Shown here piece by piece: positions 18,658 to 26,015 of a DNA stretch of 44,944 nucleotides. The first letter of the stretch is position 1. Each line of letters begins with the position of its first letter. Location of the stretch: positions 42,368-87,311 of the IMG/VR virus record IMGVR_UViG_3300008267_000295. The stretch is one strand, 5' to 3'. The notes beneath the pieces are model-generated. The model was given only the letters and a program-made list of their open reading frames with translations, searched no databases and had not been told where the DNA came from. The translations under genes and the position numbers were made by a program. This DNA comes from a virus.

Positions 18658-19632
18658 TTAAAAATCAATATCTCCAATATTTGTTATGTCTTCAATAGAC
18701 GATGCGTTTGTAACACCGGCTTTTTGATATTCTGCAACCCTTTTTTCAAAAAAGTTTGTTTTACCTTGTAAAGCAATGTTTTGCATAAAATCAAATGGGT
18801 TTTCTGAATTATACACTTTTGAACAATTTAATGATGTAAGTAATCTATCAGTAACAAACTCAAGATACTGAGCCATTAAATCAGAATTCATACCAATTAA
18901 CCTAACCGGTAATGCTTCAAGAATAAATTCTTTTTCAATTTCAAGAGCCCCACAAATAATTTCTCTAATTTTTTCTTCACTTAATTTTTTGTCGATGTGA
19001 TTATTATTTAAGTGACACGCAAAATCACAGTGCATTCCCTCATCACGAGAAATCAACTCATTTGAGAATGTTAATCCTGGCATTAAACCACGTTTCTTAA
19101 GCCAAAAAATTGAACAAAATGAACCGGAAAAGAAAATACCTTCAACCGCGGCAAATGCTACAAGTCGTTCAACAAATGAATCAGAGTTAATCCATTTGAT
19201 TGCCCATTCAGCTTTCTTTTTGATGGCAGGAATTGTTTCAATTGCATTGAACAAAAGATTTTGTTCTTCTTTGTCCTTAATGTAGGTGTCAATTAAAAGG
19301 GAATATGTTTCACTATGTATGTTTTCCATCATAATTTGGAAACCATAGAACATTTTTGCTTCCGTATATTGAACTTCATTGACAAAATTTAATGCTAAAT
19401 TCTCATTCACGATACCGTCAGATGCTGCGAAAAACGCTAATACATGTTTAATGAAGTGTTGTTCATCTTCATTTAATTTGTTTTCCCAATCATAAATGTC
19501 TTGTGCTAAATCTATTTCTTCAGCTGTCCAAAAACATGCTTCTTGTTGTTTATACAACTTCCAAATGTCGTGGTGTTCAATTGGAAAAAGGACGAAACGT
19601 CCAGGATTTTCTTTCAAAATCTTTTCACTCAT
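18658..19632 (-). CDS. nrdB: Ribonucleotide reductase class Ia small subunit
   Basis: A 324-residue diiron-tyrosyl radical subunit of the R2 family. All metal ligands can be placed by comparison with eukaryotic R2: D72 ([10 protein letters not shown]), E103 and H106 ([10 protein letters not shown]), E164 ([11 protein letters not shown]), E198 and H201 ([10 protein letters not shown]), with the radical tyrosine at Y110. The C-terminus ends in IGDIDF, a Phe-terminated docking tail for the large subunit. It makes deoxynucleotides for phage replication together with the nrdA pieces directly downstream, and follows the helicase gene by 16 bases. Nothing suggests inactivation. Confidence 0.95.
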   Translation of the reverse strand: MSEKILKENPGRFVLFPIEHHDIWKLYKQQEACFWTAEEIDLAQDIYDWENKLNEDEQHFIKHVLAFFAASDGIVNENLALNFVNEVQYTEAKMFYGFQIMMENIHSETYSLLIDTYIKDKEEQNLLFNAIETIPAIKKKAEWAIKWINSDSFVERLVAFAAVEGIFFSGSFCSIFWLKKRGLMPGLTFSNELISRDEGMHCDFACHLNNNHIDKKLSEEKIREIICGALEIEKEFILEALPVRLIGMNSDLMAQYLEFVTDRLLTSLNCSKVYNSENPFDFMQNIALQGKTNFFEKRVAEYQKAGVTNASSIEDITNIGDIDF

Positions 19633-19648
19633 ATTAATAAAATTTTTT

Positions 19649-21025
19649 TTAGTTACGGTTTAAAACTTCTTGTCTCTTAATAAACGCCTCTCTTGCTCGA
19701 GTCTGATTATTTTTTTCTTTGTCTTCTTTGTGACCAAGAAGTGTTGTTTGTGTTTCGGTATCGATGTGTAAAAATTTGTTATCAAATTTACAGTTATTCC
19801 AAATAATACCATCCTGACCAATACGTGATTTTAGTAAGGTCATAGTTGCTAAGCTGTGTTCTTTTTGTTCAAGTGTTTTACCAACCGATAAAACAACGTG
19901 ACCAATTTGTGCCTTTTTAATTGAACCACCCATTTGGTCGGTAGTAACAACCTCTGAAGAAATTGACTCCCTATTACCTTGAGTTGCCGTCCAGATTGCG
20001 ATATCAAATTCACCTGTCATTGATTCAAGACTTCTCATTACAGAACCCTCTCCTTTCCATTCTTCACCGAAACTACTTCTATCAGGTGATATACAATCAA
20101 CATAGTCAATCACCAAAAGGTCTAATTTTTTTCCATCAGATAGGTGTTTTCTTATTCTTGATTTAATTTCGGATATTGTTACGGAATCACTTGGTAATTT
20201 AATAATACTAAGAGACCCTTTACTTCTTTGTTGAACCTCCTCAACAATTTGTTTAACTTCCTCTTTTCTTTCGGGTTGTTCGTCAGGTTCAATACCTGAC
20301 CAAATTGTAAAGTGTTTCTTTTTAATGTTTGCGGGATTATCCTCAAAAAATATCTGTAGAACATTAAAATCGTGATTATACCCTGTGTTTGAAAATAAGG
20401 TAAGTAGAGTAGTTTTACCAGTACCTGTAGGTGCTAAAACTACACCTAATTCTCCTCTGGCCAATCCACCTTTTAACGCCGAATCTACACCATTTATTCC
20501 TGTTGGTATAGCCTGTCTATTGTCCTTTTCTAATGCTGAGTCAATATCGTGAAACACGTCCATTGATTCTTCAGGTGGGAGACCTACTTCAAGTGCTTTT
20601 TGAATAATTCCTTCGATAGTTGGGTATTCATGGAACGCACCATTATCGATAATTGAATTAATCCTTTTTAATTCTTTTCTGAGATTCTGTTGTTTACAGA
20701 AATTTAACGCTTCGTCCTTAACTAAGGAACTATCTTGAGTATTCTCCTTGATTGATTCAAGGGTGTCCAAATGGATTCTAGCGTTTTCTTGAGACCCCAT
20801 TTCAGAAGTTATTTTAAGTGCCAAACTTTCATAGTTTGGTATCTTAGAATATTTCTTGTAGTACTCTTTTATGTGTTCAGAAATAAATCTAAAAGAAACG
20901 TTATCAAAGTACTTGCTCTCGATTACATCAATAATTTGCTCCCCGTATTTTTTTTCCTCGATAATCGCTTTAATTAATGATTGTTGGAATGATGTTCCGA
21001 GTGTTCCAAAGTTCTTTTCTGTCAT
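19649..21025 (-). CDS. 41: Replicative DNA helicase, DnaB/gp41-like
   Basis: A 458-residue RecA-fold helicase. Residues 1-160 form a helical N-terminal region; the motor begins near 171 with [18 protein letters not shown], the usual DnaB entry motif. Walker A is [10 protein letters not shown] (197-206) and Walker B is [10 protein letters not shown] (301-310); a DnaB H3-like segment is [13 protein letters not shown]. Length and organisation match T4 gp41, the 5'-3' hexameric fork helicase that cooperates with primase. It sits between an unknown 147-residue gene and nrdB in the replication operon. No primase or helicase loader is recognisable in the window. Confidence 0.92.
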   Translation of the reverse strand: MTEKNFGTLGTSFQQSLIKAIIEEKKYGEQIIDVIESKYFDNVSFRFISEHIKEYYKKYSKIPNYESLALKITSEMGSQENARIHLDTLESIKENTQDSSLVKDEALNFCKQQNLRKELKRINSIIDNGAFHEYPTIEGIIQKALEVGLPPEESMDVFHDIDSALEKDNRQAIPTGINGVDSALKGGLARGELGVVLAPTGTGKTTLLTLFSNTGYNHDFNVLQIFFEDNPANIKKKHFTIWSGIEPDEQPERKEEVKQIVEEVQQRSKGSLSIIKLPSDSVTISEIKSRIRKHLSDGKKLDLLVIDYVDCISPDRSSFGEEWKGEGSVMRSLESMTGEFDIAIWTATQGNRESISSEVVTTDQMGGSIKKAQIGHVVLSVGKTLEQKEHSLATMTLLKSRIGQDGIIWNNCKFDNKFLHIDTETQTTLLGHKEDKEKNNQTRAREAFIKRQEVLNRN

Positions 21026-21039
21026 TGTTAATATGTTTA

Positions 21040-21483
21040 TTATAATTGATAGTTTAAATAAGTTGTTTCCAATTCTCTAGAAGATAAAATATCAGTTAAA
21101 TCCGATAAATATCTCTTCAAGTTAGGACGAATGTCTACCGTATATCTCACTTTTGGGTGAAAAATATTTGCGAGAAACATTCTTTGAATAAATACATCGT
21201 CTCCCATCTTAATCTCGAGCAAGAATCTTTCTTTATCATTTTCATCGTTAGATTCCACACCATCTAAACCGTAAAAATAATCACGATTTTCGTTTAGATA
21301 ATCCAAAGTTTTTGATTTCAAATCATACGCAATTTCGTCGCAAATATATTTAATGTAGTCATGTAAATCTAACGAGCGACGAGATTTAGGGTTATGCTCT
21401 TTAACGTTAAAAAAACGTTGGCAGATAATGTTTTTTTCGAGAGTTAGAAGAAACTCGAATTTTGTTAAGTCTTGATTACTCAT
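21040..21483 (-). CDS. Unknown replication-operon protein, 147 aa
   Basis: A 147-residue protein starting MSNQDLTKFEFLLTLEKNII. It is predominantly helical and charged, with an acidic middle (VESNDENDKERF) and no zinc, Walker or nuclease motif visible. It overlaps the end of the FEN gene by 8 bases and ends 14 bases before the helicase start, so it is coupled to both. The place next to the fork helicase is where a loader or helicase cofactor would be expected (gp59 in T4), but I see no sequence reason to assign it. Confidence 0.7.
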   Translation of the reverse strand: MSNQDLTKFEFLLTLEKNIICQRFFNVKEHNPKSRRSLDLHDYIKYICDEIAYDLKSKTLDYLNENRDYFYGLDGVESNDENDKERFLLEIKMGDDVFIQRMFLANIFHPKVRYTVDIRPNLKRYLSDLTDILSSRELETTYLNYQL

Positions 21484-22498
21484 TGGTTTTGATTTTTATT
21501 ATTTTTTTATTTTTTTCTTTTCTTGTTAGTCTTAAAAAGGGATTTAGAAAATTAATCCACGCATCATCAGATTTTGGGAGTAACAGGAATATCCCATCTT
21601 CCATCATCATCTTCATCGTATTTTTGTATGAACGACCTTCAGGGTCTATTAAATCGTTCATCAAAGAATTTATTGATTCCTTAGCGTTATCAGTTAAAAA
21701 TGGGTCATCTAAACTTACAATTCTACTATTGACATCAAAAAACTCATCACCAAGTACACCGTATTTAGTAACACCAGTAAGTAAATTTTTAACTATGTTA
21801 TTATCATTGTCTTCCTCAAATAACGTGTTAAACCTTTCTTTTATAAAATCTATGGTGATTTCTTGAGTCTTAATTTCGGGAACTACATTGATTAATCTTC
21901 TAACACCTAAGTTTTTTATACCCGCAATGTTGTCGGATTTATCACCACAAATAATCTTAACCAGTTTTATATTCTGAATAAGAATCTGTTCATGGTCATA
22001 AACAAACATATCATCCGGTTGATAAATTTTACTGTGCGATGGATTGTAAAGTTTCGTATTTTCGGACACAAGTTGAGTCAAATCTCCATCAGAAGAAAAT
22101 ATTATCTTTTTTTCTTTTGGGGAATTTTGAGAATAGTAAGCAATCGCGTCATCAGTTTCACAAAATTCATATTCACCTTGTCTAACAAATAATTCTTCTA
22201 AATACTGTTTAACGCGATTGCGTTGTTTACCGTAAGAATGTACTTCTTCCTCTGTTCTAATTCTAGATTTACGATTTTCTTTGTATTGATGATAATACCT
22301 CTTTCTTGTTAAAGAACCGTCTTGACCATCCCAAAATACAACAATTTTGTCTAAGTGGTGAATTTCTATTGTTCTGCGAAGAGTATTCACAAAATGGTAT
22401 ATTGCACCAATGTGTTCACCTTTGTAAAAATGATTTTTTAAACCAAAAAAACCAATAGTTAATAAATTATCACCATCTACTAATAGTACGTTAGACAT
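21476..22498 (-). CDS. rnh: 5'-3' exonuclease / flap endonuclease, RNase H-like (T4 rnh type)
   Basis: A 340-residue FEN-family nuclease. The acidic active-site set is in order: D8 (LLVDGDN), D57 (VFWDGQ), E114, D116 and D117 (CETDDAIA), D137 and D139 (SSDGDLTQL), and D186 and D189 (CGDKSDNI), followed by a helix-hairpin-helix (IAGIKNLGVRRL). Basic arch residues (RKRYYHQYKENRKSR) bind the flap. It should remove RNA primers and 5' flaps during lagging-strand synthesis. It lies 33 bases after uvsX and overlaps the following unknown gene. The C-terminus is a lysine-rich tail. Confidence 0.9.
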   Translation of the reverse strand: MSNVLLVDGDNLLTIGFFGLKNHFYKGEHIGAIYHFVNTLRRTIEIHHLDKIVVFWDGQDGSLTRKRYYHQYKENRKSRIRTEEEVHSYGKQRNRVKQYLEELFVRQGEYEFCETDDAIAYYSQNSPKEKKIIFSSDGDLTQLVSENTKLYNPSHSKIYQPDDMFVYDHEQILIQNIKLVKIICGDKSDNIAGIKNLGVRRLINVVPEIKTQEITIDFIKERFNTLFEEDNDNNIVKNLLTGVTKYGVLGDEFFDVNSRIVSLDDPFLTDNAKESINSLMNDLIDPEGRSYKNTMKMMMEDGIFLLLPKSDDAWINFLNPFLRLTRKEKNKKIIKIKTNE

Positions 22499-22531
22499 TA
22501 ATCATTGTTATTGAAGTTTGAACAAAAAAAA

Positions 22532-23530
22532 TTAATCTTCATTATCATAGTCGAGTGTTGTTGATTCTGATAATTCAAAATCTAAACCACCCAATTTCTC
22601 TTTCCAAAAACTAGAGTATTCCTTTTTATAAGACTCTAACGCTTCTTTAGAGTCAGAAATGTAACCATTGTGAACAACAATTACCTTACCATCCTTATAC
22701 CCTAAACCATTAACGTGATTTTTCAATATTGAAATCTTGGTTCTAACCGCATATGCGATTTTTCTACCATCTTTAACGGCATCGATGTGGTTAATACCCG
22801 ATTTTTTCTGATTACCAAAAAGGAAAACAAGTGCAGATGCTAACCAAAGAGCTTCTCCACCTTTAGCTTTAATTTCAGGTTGTCCAAATGGATTATCCGG
22901 TAATTCTACCCACGGTTGATTAACAACAACCATTGTAAGGTAATATGGGTTTTCTTTGGTTGGGTAATCTTCTTTTTTAGATTTAGTAATTCTAGCATGG
23001 ATACCCATACCAATTTTATCCGATAGAACACTTGCGTTGTGTTGTTTACCACCCTTACCGTCAAATGTCATCTTACAAGGTATTGAACCTACGGAGTCCC
23101 AACAAAATAAAATATGCCTTGGAATCTCACCTTTTTCGTGAGCGTCTATAATTTCATTAACAAAATCGGTTGATTGTTCAATATATTCAAACGAATCATT
23201 AAAAATGAAATCACCAACCCATTCTCCGTCAGAGTTTTTCTCAGCCTGAAAACCTAATTCAAGTGCGTGTTCCCATTTCCATTTTCTTTCTGTAATGATG
23301 AGGACAGGTAAGTGACCTTTTCTTTGTGCGTCAACTGCGGCTAAAATCATTGCAGTTGTTTTTGATGAGTTAGTGTGACCAAGAAACATGTTAATGTTTC
23401 CCATCACGGGTCCGGGTAATCCACATGCGTTGTTAAACGCCTCTCCACAGTAATAAAAATTTTCATCTTTATATTTTGTTTTGGTGGAGTATTTTGATAT
23501 ATAATCAAATTCTTTTTTCTTAATTGCCAT
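22532..23530 (-). CDS. uvsX: UvsX/RecA-like recombinase
   Basis: A 332-residue RecA-fold protein. The P-loop region is FLGHTNSSKTT (residues 49-59), where the glycine before lysine is replaced by serine; T4 UvsX also departs from the canonical GKT. Walker B is in HILFCWDSVGSI, and the L1/L2-like region includes a TMVVVNQPWV segment and AKGGEALW. The acidic C-terminus (TTLDYDNED) is typical. It should form filaments on ssDNA for recombination-dependent replication with gp32. The start overlaps the upstream 73-residue gene by 11 bases. Confidence 0.88.
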   Translation of the reverse strand: MAIKKKEFDYISKYSTKTKYKDENFYYCGEAFNNACGLPGPVMGNINMFLGHTNSSKTTAMILAAVDAQRKGHLPVLIITERKWKWEHALELGFQAEKNSDGEWVGDFIFNDSFEYIEQSTDFVNEIIDAHEKGEIPRHILFCWDSVGSIPCKMTFDGKGGKQHNASVLSDKIGMGIHARITKSKKEDYPTKENPYYLTMVVVNQPWVELPDNPFGQPEIKAKGGEALWLASALVFLFGNQKKSGINHIDAVKDGRKIAYAVRTKISILKNHVNGLGYKDGKVIVVHNGYISDSKEALESYKKEYSSFWKEKLGGLDFELSESTTLDYDNED

Positions 23531-23741
23531 AGGTATTTTTGTAAAATTCTTGTAGTTTTTCTAACTTATCTGTCGCATTTGCAAGTTTCTCAACGAACTT
23601 ATTCATTTCCTCCAAATGTTGTGGGTGTTCACCGATTCCAACTGGGTTTTCCATGTAAATCATTAAAGTCGCCTTGGATTCTGCAATTTCACTCTCATAT
23701 TTTTTAACGAGAGAATCATACATTAGATTTTTAATTGTCAT
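23520..23741 (-). CDS. Small coiled-coil protein between gp32 and uvsX
   Basis: A 73-residue, charged and mostly helical protein (MTIKNLMYDSLVKKYESEIA ... NKFVEKLANATDKLEKLQEF), with heptad-like spacing suggesting a coiled coil. It is the first gene after the gp32 terminator and overlaps the uvsX start by 11 bases, so it is probably translated with uvsX. T4 has the mediator UvsY elsewhere; a similar loading role here would be a guess. No family recognised. Confidence 0.65.
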   Translation of the reverse strand: MTIKNLMYDSLVKKYESEIAESKATLMIYMENPVGIGEHPQHLEEMNKFVEKLANATDKLEKLQEFYKNTYGN

Positions 23742-23758
23742 GTTTTAAATTTTAAAAA

Positions 23759-23795
23759 GTACTTGGACACCACATTAATGCGAATGTCCAAGTAC
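23759..23795 (-). terminator. Intrinsic terminator after gp32
   Basis: A perfect 11-base inverted repeat (GTACTTGGACA at 23759-23769, TGTCCAAGTAC at 23785-23795) with a 15-base loop is followed in the minus direction by a T run. It would limit read-through from the highly expressed SSB gene into the uvsX operon. Confidence 0.8.
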
Positions 23796-23808
23796 AAGTT
23801 GAGTATTT

Positions 23809-24669
23809 TTAGAATGGTAAATCATCATCTCCGTCAACCTCTTCTTGAGGATGATAATCAGGAACTGATGTTTTTTGAGTTGGTGTGGATGGTGTAGATG
23901 GTGTCATAAATTCTGAATTTTCAGAAGAGTTTGATACCCATTTGCTAGTTGCGGAATCCCATTTTGGAACTTCTCCTTTAGCAATCATCTCAAGATAGTC
24001 TTCAGGTTTTTTAGAATAAACATCTGACCAAGTTAAATCATCACTCAACCAAGTGTCTGAAATACTTTTTTCATTGTGTAATGGACTTTGGTCTTCAGGG
24101 ATAATAGAGGTGATTGTTGTGTACTCTCTACCATTACCCGATTTAGTTAAATTTAAATTGATGACAAGGTCTCTACCTTTTTCGGGGTCAGTAATATCAC
24201 CTTTGTTTTTGAAAAGAGGGAAAATTTTATCTAACACACCCTCATTTTTAGTGTTGTGTTTAAAACGCCAGAATTTTACACCGTCTTGTTCGTTTTCTCT
24301 GTCGATAACCTTCACAATGTAAAATTTACGAGAACGGTATTGACGAGCCAATACTTTATCTGACTCCACTCCGGTCATCATTAAACCTTCGTGAACTTCA
24401 TTAAGTGGTGAACGCTTACCTTCTTGTTTAGGGTCATAAAGTTTTACCCAGTTTCCGTCTACTTGAACTTCGTGAAAGTAAACTTCAACAAATGGACTTC
24501 CACCATTTGATGCTGGTAGGATTCGAATTCGTTTCTCACCACTGCGTGCACCTTTCGGTAATACCGTAGTGAAATACTTTTTCATTCTGTCTTCTTGAGA
24601 CACCTTGTTACTGTTGCCGCTCGCGGCGTTTTTGTTGTACTGTGCCAGTACTGCTTCTAATGTTGACAT
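23809..24669 (-). CDS. 32: Single-stranded DNA-binding protein, gp32-like
   Basis: I chose the ATG at 24667-24669 (MSTLEAVLAQYNK), giving 286 residues; an earlier in-frame ATG at 24735 would run back through the leader next to the terminator and yields an unlikely FFYLYFTYKQF prefix. The core (KIFPLFKNKGDITDPEKGRDLVINLNL split by loops) and RFKHNT region resemble T4-type gp32 OB-fold proteins. There is no cysteine, so the zinc site of T4 gp32 is absent. A Ser/Thr/Pro linker leads to the acidic end DGDDDLPF, identical in kind to the bacterial SSB tip. It stands alone between two terminators, which fits high independent expression. Confidence 0.88.
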   Translation of the reverse strand: MSTLEAVLAQYNKNAASGNSNKVSQEDRMKKYFTTVLPKGARSGEKRIRILPASNGGSPFVEVYFHEVQVDGNWVKLYDPKQEGKRSPLNEVHEGLMMTGVESDKVLARQYRSRKFYIVKVIDRENEQDGVKFWRFKHNTKNEGVLDKIFPLFKNKGDITDPEKGRDLVINLNLTKSGNGREYTTITSIIPEDQSPLHNEKSISDTWLSDDLTWSDVYSKKPEDYLEMIAKGEVPKWDSATSKWVSNSSENSEFMTPSTPSTPTQKTSVPDYHPQEEVDGDDDLPF

Positions 24670-24710
24670 AATAATTGATTTTAAATTGTTAAACTGTTTG
24701 TATGTAAAGT

Positions 24711-24745
24711 ATAAATAAAAAAAGTCAGACTTCAAAATCTGACTT
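24711..24745 (-). terminator. Intrinsic terminator before the gp32 gene
   Basis: An 8-base inverted repeat (AAGTCAGA at 24722-24729, TCTGACTT at 24738-24745) with an 8-base loop is followed in the minus direction by seven T and then TTTATAC. It ends the accessory operon. The AU-rich stretch between it and the gp32 ATG could serve as an autoregulatory leader, as known for T4 gene 32. Confidence 0.8.
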
Positions 24746-24773
24746 GTATTTTTTTCAAAAAAAGTTCAAACTC

Positions 24774-25160
24774 TTACTCTAGAGTTAAAAGATACAATAA
24801 TTTATTCAATAAACCAACCATCTCATCTCTTAAATTTAAAAGGTCGGTATCTCTTGTTTCGTCTAAATCGGAGGAAAACTCTATTAATGCATCGACACAT
24901 GTCTTTATCATGTCCGAAGGGTTCATCTCAGATAAATTTATAAGTGTGATATTTTTTGTATCATCATCCAACACAAATCTACCGTATTTACCCATTGATG
25001 ATTCTACAAACTCATCGATTAGTTCTCCTAAATCATCATATGCGTCACCAAACGCTTTGTGTCTTGCGAGACCTTTGGTTTGCCAATGATTTATTTTTAA
25101 TTGTGTTTGTAAACCCAATAAGAAATTTATCTTAGAAGTTAAATTCATCTTCATCCCCAT
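24774..25160 (-). CDS. Dps/ferritin-like helical phage protein (DUF5856-like)
   Basis: A 128-residue helical protein. The segment QTQLKINHWQTKGLARHKAFGDAY (broken here as LKINHWQTKG and RHKAFGDAY) strongly resembles a phage family I recall as DUF5856, whose HWQTK...HKA pattern recalls Dps-like ferritins. The conserved His, Asp and Glu (GELIDEFVES) could bind metal, but I cannot confirm a ferroxidase site. Three ATGs are possible (25160, 25154, 25148); the last starts MNLTSKINFLLGLQ. It overlaps the preceding gene by 29 bases and is followed by a terminator. Confidence 0.65.
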   Translation of the reverse strand: MGMKMNLTSKINFLLGLQTQLKINHWQTKGLARHKAFGDAYDDLGELIDEFVESSMGKYGRFVLDDDTKNITLINLSEMNPSDMIKTCVDALIEFSSDLDETRDTDLLNLRDEMVGLLNKLLYLLTLE

Positions 25161-25761
25161 TAAAACTATTTCTTATGATGTCAGTAGAATAATCATCGAT
25201 GTCTTGTTTTGTCAAAACATATTCATTTTTACCCGATTGTGCCATTTCTGGTTGTTTCTGAGCAAAAAACTGTTGTGGGTTCTGATTGAATGGGTATGAA
25301 TCTAAAGAACGTAACTCAAGTTTTTCTTGAGGTGTTTTTTCTTTCATAGTGTCCATCTTTTGACCCAATTCATCAATTTTATTCATAACCATGTCCATTT
25401 GAGATAGTTTATTCTCTAAGTCGGTTAGTTTGGTGAAAACGGTATCCATTTTACCAGCAACCTCTGTACTATCAGATTTACTATCATCCAAATCTTTTTT
25501 AATTGATTTGGTCATGTTAACTAAGTCTGTGATATCAATTTCTTCAGTATCATCGACAGGTGCTGACATATCTTCTGGTGCAGGTGCTGCAACATCAGTT
25601 GGTGCCGGTGGTGGAATATCTCCTTCCGCTCCCATATCAGGTGCTGGTGGTGCAATATCAGGTGGTGGTACTTCACCTTGTTCCATTAAAGTCTTTGCAT
25701 ACTTATTAATCGCATTATATCTTGCGAGTTCTTCCATTAATGTTTTTTCTAATTTTTTCAT
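25132..25761 (-). CDS. Pro/Ala-rich coiled-coil protein, unknown
   Basis: A 209-residue protein with a short N-terminal helix (KKLEKTLMEELARYNAINKY), a Pro/Ala/Asp-rich linker at about 31-72 (PPPDIAPPAPDMG), then a coiled-coil region (VNMTKSIKKDLDD ... MDMVMNKIDELGQKMDTMKE) and an acidic end (FNGDEDEFNF). This build is like scaffold, core or internal virion proteins, but no family is recognised. It begins 2 bases after the upstream gene's stop and overlaps the ferritin-like gene, so all three are co-expressed. Confidence 0.65.
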   Translation of the reverse strand: MKKLEKTLMEELARYNAINKYAKTLMEQGEVPPPDIAPPAPDMGAEGDIPPPAPTDVAAPAPEDMSAPVDDTEEIDITDLVNMTKSIKKDLDDSKSDSTEVAGKMDTVFTKLTDLENKLSQMDMVMNKIDELGQKMDTMKEKTPQEKLELRSLDSYPFNQNPQQFFAQKQPEMAQSGKNEYVLTKQDIDDYSTDIIRNSFNGDEDEFNF

Positions 25762-25763
25762 AG

Positions 25764-25970
25764 TTAATCTTGTAAAAGTTGTCTACCGTCTTCGGTTATA
25801 AATTTTTTATTTAATCTTTCAACAATTCCGTCCTTAGACCTAATGACATAACACTCACCGGTCTGTAAATCACATTCCTCTCTTTCCATTCCATCATTTG
25901 AAACGGTTCTAATATGTTTGGGGTTACTCATATAGTTGTCCAAACTTTTATTTATTTTTTCGTTATTCAT
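25764..25970 (-). CDS. Small conserved-looking protein, 68 aa
   Basis: A 68-residue protein starting MNNEKINKSLDNYMSNPKH. The second half (ECDLQTGECYVIRSKDGIVE, then KKFITEDGRQLL) reads like a compact beta domain with a CxxxxxxC pair. It follows the giant hub gene after a 45-base gap that contains an ATATTTAT motif, and precedes the Pro/Ala-rich gene by 2 bases. Function unknown; a virion or assembly role is suggested only by location. Confidence 0.65.
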   Translation of the reverse strand: MNNEKINKSLDNYMSNPKHIRTVSNDGMEREECDLQTGECYVIRSKDGIVERLNKKFITEDGRQLLQD

Positions 25971-25983
25971 GCCTTTTTCTTTT

Positions 25984-25991
25984 ATAAATAT
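25984..25991 (-). promoter_or_regulatory. ATATTTAT motif before the 68-aa gene
   Basis: Sense ATATTTAT lies 13 bases before the ATG at 25970, with a purine-rich AAAGAAAAAGG between, one of the better ribosome-binding candidates in the window. It belongs to the recurrent motif set. Confidence 0.42.
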
Positions 25992-25993
25992 CT

Positions 25994-26012
25994 GTAAAGT
26001 TCGAAAACTTAC
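25994..26012 (-). other. Small UUCG-loop hairpin after the giant hub gene
   Basis: Minus-strand RNA GUAAGUU-UUCG-AACUUUAC folds into a 7-pair stem with one bulge and a stable UUCG tetraloop just after the hub stop codon. No U tract follows, so it is more likely a 3'-end stabiliser or processing site than a terminator. Confidence 0.3.
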
Positions 26013-26015
26013 ATA

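Noticed and set aside
24670-24735. Extended N-terminus of gp32 from ATG 24735
   Set aside because: The prefix would be encoded in the leader next to the terminator T run and is rich in Phe/Tyr; the ATG at 24669 gives a typical gp32 start.
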